Below, piece by piece: positions 62,200 to 64,000 of a DNA stretch of 64,000 bases. Each line of letters begins with the position of its first letter. Within the stretch, counting starts at the first letter, position 1. The DNA is from Macrocystis pyrifera. Taxonomy: Eukaryota > Sar > Phaeophyceae > Laminariales > Laminariaceae. The notes beneath the pieces were generated by a model. That model saw nothing but the letters and a program-made list of their open reading frames with translations, made no database searches and was not told the DNA's origin. The DNA is taken from NCBI GenBank assembly GCA_031763025.1, contig JASSKH010000025.1, positions 6,652,689 to 6,716,688 on the forward strand. Direction: 5' to 3'. The translations under genes were made by a program, and so were the position numbers.

Positions 62200-63346
62200 G
62201 TACTCGATATCATGCATGGCCGTAGTCGTATGACCGTAGACCCTCGCACCCCTACATACCACGATGGAGCACGTCGGGTTTTCACCGACCAGGCAGACAT
62301 TGCTTGCACCAAGCGCGAAGCGCCGTGAGGTGTTCGGCGAGTCGCATGAAGGGTGAGCTGCATCCTATTAAGAACCGCTTGTGAGGCGGACTTGCACATG
62401 GATGCCAGCTTCCATGAGCTAATTTAATTCCCGGCGTGGCCACTTCCCAAAACAACGAATGCGGATGCTATGAAACTGCCTCGTGGGTGCCTTACCATAA
62501 ACAGTACGTGATACGATCATTCCGCGTGTGCTGAGTAAAGATTCTCCACCTCACACAAATGATATTGAAGTCGATCGCCAGCCGTGACCAACCGCCAATA
62601 AATAAAAAAACGGTACCCTGGTTGTCTACCTCACGTAATGAGTGGCATGTTTGACAGTGTCGTCGCCAACCGACGCCAAACCGCTAACTGATAAAAAATA
62701 AGTAGGGGGGGGATGACGAAACATGTATGTACTCGGTTCGAGAGGGCCATCAAACGAGGTAGCCGTACCTTGAGAATACGCGTGGACAGCGATAGACGAG
62801 AAAATACGTCAACAAGACACGCTCCCCTTTGTTCCTTGGCTTATGCTACCCTTATACTAAACATTTAAAGTACTCCCAGTCTCCACAACGACAAGCCCCG
62901 TCGTCAACCCCCCCCCCCCTCCCCACCCATCACCCCCCCCCCCCCGCCCCTGCGACTCGCTCAACCCCTCACGGCGCTTCGCGCTTGGAGCAAGCAATGT
63001 CTGCCTGTTCGGTGAAAACCCGACGTGCTCCGTCCCGGCATTGTAGGAATGCGAAGGTATATGGTCATACGACTACGGCCATGCGTGGCATGAGTGCGCA
63101 CCCCCTCCCCCCCCAAAAAAAAAATCCCCCCCGAAAAAAAAAACTCATAACCCGCCTCCTTACCTCCGAAAGCAGTTGAACCCAGCAGACATCTCCGCGG
63201 CGAGCTCCACCGCTCGGGGGATGGTTCCATAGGTTGGGGCCGTCCCTGTCGACGCCAAAAAAACGCCTCGCTCTTCCAGGAGCTCTCCGTAAGGTTTCCC
63301 GTGCCTCAGCAGGAGGGCCAGCCCTTGCAGGCACCATTCGTCAAGG
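45026..63346 (-). CDS. Multi-exon gene of unknown function, 5' partial, with acidic C-terminal exon
   Basis: Candidate exons in coding order: 63346-63164, 61843-61751, 60465-60363, 58592-58524, 56275-56096, 55285-55187, 53810-53748, 52365-51983 (frame unclear), 50893-50828, 49890-49415 (frame slip), 48609-48332, about 46990-46516, 45391-45026. The first seven join in phase through GT-AG sites. The product is rich in leucine and alanine stretches that look alpha-helical (LLVLLSRLLLALSEND; LHAVALGLLRHVND), suggesting a helical-repeat (HEAT/ARM-like) protein, and closes with a Glu/Asp-rich region reminiscent of some importins. No family signature could be named with confidence. The true start lies beyond 63346. 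Confidence 0.5.
45800..46495 (+). repeat. Degenerate tandem satellite, GGTCAGTCAAGGGGTCAAACC family
   Basis: Units of roughly 90-140 bp repeat GGTCAGTCAAGGGGTCAAAC, CGCGGTCTCCTA, AGCATATT and GTTTTAGTGTAGAGG. The same family in reverse lies at 60775-61025. Confidence 0.8.
46516..46990 (-). CDS. Unknown gene, exon (5' limit unclear)
   Basis: Ends TTTGAG|GTACGG. The open frame contains TLWSQAVTLLHTRALEIRRC, a low-complexity Gly stretch, then VTAVDEPWQSIYLWSLLFVK and SDMRLFDARTVELFE. The acceptor was not identified. Confidence 0.45.
47303..47510 (-). repeat. CR-A copy with C tail
   Basis: G run on the + strand, then GAGTACTCATGTCAGGCACGGCC, CCTTACAACGCCGGGATGGA, TTTTCACCGACCAGGCAGGC and GGGTGAGCGGCATCCTACTG, the reverse of the usual CR-A order. 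Confidence 0.8.
47740..48330 (+). repeat. Degenerate CCTTCCATA-type minisatellite
   Basis: CCCTTCCAT, ACACCCTTCCACAC and CCATATATTTCCATA units recur irregularly over nearly 600 nt. No gene on the + strand is supported. Confidence 0.75.
48332..48609 (-). CDS. Unknown gene, exon
   Basis: CCCACAG|GGT starts the frame GWAMRRVLWPLVSLMAMPVT, then a Gly run and SLDQRAAVCAVMFAARRDVL RPLGLCPPWNEDE. Possible ends are GTAGCG|GTAAGG (48537) or GAAG|GTACCG (48332). Confidence 0.45.
48735..49320 (+). repeat. (GGTAT)n pentanucleotide satellite
   Basis: Nearly 600 nt of GGTATGGTATGGTAT with GTTAT, GGTAC and GACAT variants, most regular at 48963-49090. Confidence 0.95.
49415..49890 (-). CDS. Unknown gene, exon region with a frame slip at a G11 run
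   Basis: CTTGCAG|AAG ... TGGGAG|GTGAGG. The front encodes KQDELVMAMMERSMVLTATP and a Thr/Pro linker; the back encodes REAAEALALSPEHCWFRSCV LAAPWE. The frame changes at the G11 run (C11 at 49716-49726 on +): 476 nt instead of 477 for continuity. A short intron from ATG|GTAAAC is the alternative. Confidence 0.5.
50297..50370 (+). repeat. (CAC)n microsatellite
   Basis: ACCACCACC repeated over about 75 nt with a few variant units. Confidence 0.95.
50385..50504 (-). mobile_element. MITE-1 copy carrying two 7-bp TACCAGG insertions
   Basis: TTACGGAGGACCATAGTAGG ... CCCCCGTAA. Compared with other copies it is longer by two clean insertions that each create TACCAGGTA at a TA: at 50432-50440 and 50483-50491. 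Removing TACCAGG at each restores the family sequence (CTA-CATATTTCCC and TTTACTATGGTCC). Confidence 0.9.
50828..50893 (-). CDS. Unknown gene, short exon
   Basis: GTGTAG|GCC ... CTCAAG|GTACTT, 66 nt, phase 0-0; encodes ANETETTKLSPQHFDRVLPS plus LK. The acceptor tract is weak but the phases fit both sides. Confidence 0.5.
51575..51678 (-). mobile_element. MITE-1 copy
   Basis: TA-flanked TTACGGGGACCATAGTAAAT ... TTTACTATGGTCCCCCGTAA-TA; core ACACACTAAAAACTGTATGT. Confidence 0.88.
51983..52365 (-). CDS. Unknown gene, exon region with CAG/GCC tracts and unresolved frame
   Basis: Two protein-like segments lie in different frames: TAEWMLDALEIHLGAVTNPF near the 5' end and PVSMPSSMAVCSLLLEGMAA AAAFHHE at the 3' end (CACGAG|GTTTGT). 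Between them are a (CTG)12 tract (52228-52262 on +) and a (GCC)8 tract (52098-52122). Either a small intron or repeat-length error separates them. Confidence 0.4.
52380..52550 (+). repeat. Degenerate TTAGGG-like stretch
   Basis: GGGGTTAGCGTTAGGCATAG, AGTTAGGGTTACTCG and GGGTTAGGGTTGGGGTT are scattered among other sequence. Too irregular to call an interstitial telomere. Confidence 0.5.
52850..53067 (+). repeat. CR-A copy with 27-nt C tail
   Basis: CCGAACATCTCACGGTGCTC, GGTCGATGAAGACCTGACGT, then CATGCATGATATCGAGTACC followed by poly(C). Confidence 0.8.
53068..53600 (+). repeat. Array of short modules each closed by a long C tract, including two CR-B copies
   Basis: C tracts lie at about 53139-53246 (broken by A and T), 53258-53279, 53450-53522 (73 unbroken C) and 53592 onwards. 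Each is preceded by AAGAGTAC, TCGAATAC, AATGAGTAC or AATGAGTACAC. The two CR-B copies are 53286-53449 (long form with ATATATGGAATCAACGTAATGAG) and 53523-53590. Confidence 0.85.
53748..53810 (-). CDS. Unknown gene, short exon with a decayed upstream duplicate
   Basis: TGGCAG|AGA ... ATAGAG|GTGGTG, 63 nt; encodes RREEFHSIPEADQGPGATLI plus E. A near copy lies at 53943-53990, with TGGCAA in place of the acceptor TGGCAG. Confidence 0.55.
54177..54282 (+). mobile_element. MITE-1 copy at the edge of a (CTA)n tract
   Basis: TA|TTACGGGGGACCATAGTAAA ... TTTACTATGGTCCACCGTGAA; core AGTAAAAATGGCTAATTATA. Confidence 0.88.
54285..54545 (+). repeat. (CTA)n microsatellite split by MITE-1
   Basis: CTACTACTACTG units fill 54285-54418 and resume at 54522-54545. 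The MITE at 54419-54523 sits within the array with TA at each junction. Confidence 0.95.
54419..54523 (-). mobile_element. MITE-1 copy inside (CTA)n
   Basis: CTACTA|TTACGGGGGTCCATAG ... CTATGGACCCCCGTAA|TACTAC: the flanking TA is duplicated, as for TA-targeting elements. Core ATAAAAACCTATATATTTGC. Confidence 0.92.
54655..55140 (-). repeat. GATC repeat and two worn MITE-1-like fragments
   Basis: GATC-family arms in reverse at 54665-54920 (GGAGCGATACAACCTGCATG, GTGTTTCCTGGGATGGACCT, CACCTCCGAACGGCAGG). Decayed MITE-1 relatives at about 54945-55035 and 55078-55137 keep AGGTTT and GATGGGTCCTG. Confidence 0.6.
55187..55285 (-). CDS. Unknown gene, exon
   Basis: GCTGCAG|GAG ... GCGGAG|GTGAGC, 99 nt, phase 0-0; encodes EVGLLVLLSRLLLALSENDI then FMATLVDMPVVAE, an amphipathic leucine-rich helix pair. 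Confidence 0.7.
55930..56020 (+). repeat. (AAC)n microsatellite
   Basis: ACAACAACAACAACAAC with CAG and AAAC variants over about 90 nt. Confidence 0.9.
56096..56275 (-). CDS. Unknown gene, exon with Asp-Gly tract
   Basis: CTGCAG|GAG ... GGAGAG|GTAGGT, 180 nt, phase 0-0; encodes ELVRGTAVCVSHFLEESVGT then a DGDGDGDGGGGG run. A 55-nt C run (sense) lies 42 nt before the acceptor. Confidence 0.7.
56317..56500 (-). repeat. CR-B copy with 55-nt C tail
   Basis: On the + strand 55 G (56317-56371), then GGTTACTCATTTGTTGCTTACC, ATTGACCACGCATGCCTTTC and CAGTTGGGCGCTCA: the reverse complement of CR-B. Confidence 0.85.
56530..56712. mobile_element. Short Harbinger-like MITE, copy 2
   Basis: Flanked on both sides by TAA. 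Ends GGGGCCATCTTAACGGGGAC and GTTCCCCGTTAAGATGGGCTC are inverted. Like 2226-2409 it also contains an internal second left end (AAGGGCCCATCTTATCGAGG). The two copies are about 90% alike. Confidence 0.88.
56805..58196 (+). repeat. Long CR-A copy interrupted by a Harbinger-like element
   Basis: The 5' part (GGTTGGGTTAGCGTCGGTTG ... GTGCGAGG) stops at 56958 and resumes at 57825 (AGGACCTTTACTC), continuing through TGCAAGTCCGCCTCACAAGC and GGTGAAAACCCGACATGCTC to GATCGAGTACATC. The uninterrupted copies at 3047-3578 and 62198-62690 show the empty site. Confidence 0.85.
56962..57821. mobile_element. Long (860-bp) Harbinger-like non-autonomous element
   Basis: TAA on both sides. Ends GAGCCCATCTTAACGGGGAA and CTCGATAAGATGGGCCC are inverted. 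The interior resembles 102-903 (CTTGGGTGGGCGGAGGGAGC; ATTGGGCTTGCGGTCGCCAT). No transposase motif is readable; a 155-codon minus-strand frame (57090-57557) resembles no known family. Confidence 0.85.
58222..58405 (+). repeat. CR-A copy with C tail
   Basis: GGATGCAGCTCACCCTTCAT, GGTGAAAACCCGACGTGCTC, GGCATTGTAGGGGTGCGAGG, CATGACAACGAGTACAACCC then a C run. Confidence 0.8.
58524..58592 (-). CDS. Unknown gene, short exon
   Basis: AACAAG|TGG ... AATACC|GTGACA, 69 nt, phase 0 at both ends; encodes WMGCRAPLVRSLREFTGYSY plus MNT. The donor is weak, so the exon is tentative. Confidence 0.45.
58768..58866 (+). mobile_element. MITE-1 copy, left end truncated
   Basis: GGACCATAGTAAATGGGACC ... CTATGGTCCTCCGTAA; core AGTAAAATTAGGAAATATAT. 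Confidence 0.82.
59009..59220 (+). repeat. CTGGAC repeat family, copy 2
   Basis: GAGCTTCTGGACAAGCCGTG, GTCACAGGTGTCGTC, GTCGCGCATAGGGTCCAGCA, CTGCTCGTCGACTTTC; see 15737 and 32095. Confidence 0.65.
59811..59910 (-). mobile_element. MITE-1 copy
   Basis: GGGGGTACATATTTAATAGG ... GTTAACTATGGACCCCGGTAA; core ATAAAAACTCATATATTTAC. The left end is worn. Confidence 0.8.
59978..60017 (+). repeat. Poly(G) run, about 40 nt
   Basis: Uninterrupted G between GGCATTACT and AAAAATC. Confidence 0.95.
60120..60310 (+). repeat. (CCA)n and (ACA)n microsatellites
   Basis: ACCACCACCACC at 60170-60215 and ACAACAACAACA at 60255-60310, with mixed units between. Confidence 0.9.
60363..60465 (-). CDS. Unknown gene, exon
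   Basis: AACAG|G ... CAGAG|GTGAGC, 103 nt; encodes PRGSALSIYQEALMVFSAFV then HENPRFVPRLAASE. Ends in phase 0. Confidence 0.7.
60775..61025 (-). repeat. Second array of the GGTCAGTC satellite, reversed
   Basis: GACTGACCGCCCCCTGCACT, AAACTAGTATGCTAAG, AGGCCTTGACGTGTCAAATA and TGCTAGGAGACCGCGGT occur about 2.5 times, the reverse complement of the family at 45800-46495. Confidence 0.8.
61180..61600 (+). repeat. (CTA)n microsatellite split by MITE-1
   Basis: TACTACTACTAC units with GCT and CCA variants flank the MITE at 61264-61370, as in the 54-kb array. Confidence 0.92.
61264..61370 (+). mobile_element. MITE-1 copy inside (CTA)n
   Basis: CTA|TTACGGGGGAGGGCATAG ... CTACGGTCCCCCGTAA|TACTAC; core AGTAAAAATAGGTAAATATA. 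Confidence 0.9.
61650..61745 (+). repeat. CR-B 3' fragment with C tail
   Basis: CCGAAAGGGAGGCGTGGTCA, AGGCAAGCGACAAATAAGTA, then C from about 61715, interrupted by one A. Confidence 0.8.
61751..61843 (-). CDS. Unknown gene, exon
   Basis: TACAG|A ... ACGAG|GTGAGG, 93 nt; encodes CLFVIHSDEDLHAVALGLLR HVNDARLGKT (two blocks). Phases fit both neighbours. Confidence 0.7.
62165..62690 (-). repeat. Full-length CR-A copy with poly(C) tail
   Basis: A G-rich run (62165-62198) is followed by GTGTACTCGATATCATGCATG and the whole family in reverse, through TTAAGAACCGCTTGTGAGGC to GACAGTGTCGTCGCCAACCG. It is the same ~490-530-bp unit as 3047-3578. Confidence 0.88.
62948..63115 (+). repeat. CR-A 3' fragment
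   Basis: CTGCGACTCGCTCAACCCCT, GGTGAAAACCCGACGTGCTC, GGCATTGTAGGAATGCGAAG, GGCCATGCGTGGCATGAGTGCG then a C-rich tract. It lies between the exon at 63164 and upstream sense-strand DNA. Confidence 0.8.
63164..63346 (-). CDS. Unknown gene, first visible exon
   Basis: TTCCAG|C ... CGGAG|GTAAGG, 183 nt, starting with one base and ending with two. Encodes LDEWCLQGLALLLRHGKPYG and TIPRAVELAAEMSAGFNCF. The following exon completes the split codon as Arg. Confidence 0.7.
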
Positions 63347-63583
63347 CTGGAAGGCGTGCACCGTGGGGGAGGGGGGATAGGGGCGAGGTGGCATACATGT
63401 TGGGATTGTGCGGTCGTGGGATAGTGGGATTGTGACAACGGTGGGGGTTGTGGATGGCGTGTGGGACGGAGCGATGGGGGATGATACGGTGGGCGACGAT
63501 AAGGCGGTGGGATGGTGGGATTGTGGGTTGGTGAGATTCGTGAGATGGTGGAATCGTGAGATGATTTGTAGTGGTCCTCCTCT

Positions 63584-63723
63584 AATAGTGCCGGTATATA
63601 GCCTGTAGCCAACAATGCCGGCAACCAACCGGCATTAATTACTCCGCACACTGCCACAATGGTTGGTAATCCCATCTGCGACAAGCGATTCCACCGGCAC
63701 TATATGGGGCAGCCGGCACTATT
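63584..63723 (+). mobile_element. CCGG-MITE copy with perfect 11-bp ends
   Basis: AATAGTGCCGG opens and CCGGCACTATT closes the element. A MITE-1 copy follows immediately. Confidence 0.8.
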
Positions 63724-63724
63724 A

Positions 63725-63830
63725 TTACGGGGGGCCATGGTAAACAGGACCAAAATATTGTTAGCAAAAAAAGCGAAACATATAGGTTTTCGTGTCTACC
63801 GTAGGTCCTATATACTATGGCCCCCCGTAA
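63725..63830 (+). mobile_element. MITE-1 copy
   Basis: TA|TTACGGGGGGCCATGGTAAA ... CTATGGCCCCCCGTAA|TA; core GCAAAAAAAGCGAAACATAT. Confidence 0.88.
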
Positions 63831-64000
63831 TAGTACTCAACCGGCACAACAAATAGAGGGACCACTACTGTATGCCCATTGTCACTGAACAGGCTCCAAT
63901 AACTCCGGAGTGGAAGAAAACCTCAGGAGACACACAATGCAAAACAGTACACATCATAACTACAGTAGAGCACATCGTACATCCTTCAACAAGCAAAAAC

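Overview
This is a window of nuclear DNA from a eukaryote, most likely a photosynthetic stramenopile of brown-alga type. Genes are cut into short exons (60-480 nt) separated by introns of 0.6-6 kb. The best-recognised gene closely resembles diatom delta-6 front-end desaturases. A second gene carries an N-terminal signal-peptide-like segment, as expected for import into a secondary plastid. Intergenic and intronic DNA is packed with non-autonomous transposable elements, microsatellites and very long C/G homopolymers. Placement among brown algae is inference; stramenopile affinity is better supported.

Layout. (1) 1-5548: no confident gene; Harbinger-like elements, poly-C-associated repeats and a MITE. 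(2) 5549-16548, + strand: a complete nine-exon delta-6 fatty acid desaturase of 478 codons, all splice phases closing. (3) 16549-22331: space between convergent genes, with repeats, poly-G runs and tRNA-like pol III boxes. (4) 22332-36556, - strand: a seven-exon KsgA/Dim1-family rRNA adenine dimethyltransferase, probably plastid targeted, with one GC-AG intron, an intron holding a 120-nt poly-G run, and an apparent one-base frame break in exon 1. (5) 36557-45025: gene-poor, with a TRIM-like element, pentanucleotide and purine-rich tracts. (6) 45026-63346, - strand: a multi-exon gene of unknown function, its 5' end beyond the window, ending in a strongly acidic exon; several exons join in phase, others are uncertain. 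(7) 63347-64000: repeats.

The three genes have no obvious functional link; they are an ordinary eukaryotic neighbourhood. The unusual biology is in the repeats. A palindromic 9-mer TACC(A/T)GGTA occurs about 18 times where about 0.5 is expected, and one MITE copy carries it twice as clean 7-bp insertions at TA; this looks like the excision footprint of an unseen Tc1/mariner-like transposon. Two otherwise unrelated dispersed repeats both end in GAGTAC followed directly by poly(C), suggesting a retroposon-like process with C tails. Seventeen copies of a ~105-bp TA-flanked hairpin MITE and a TAA/TTA-flanked Harbinger-like family (one copy with a paralogous empty site) complete the picture.
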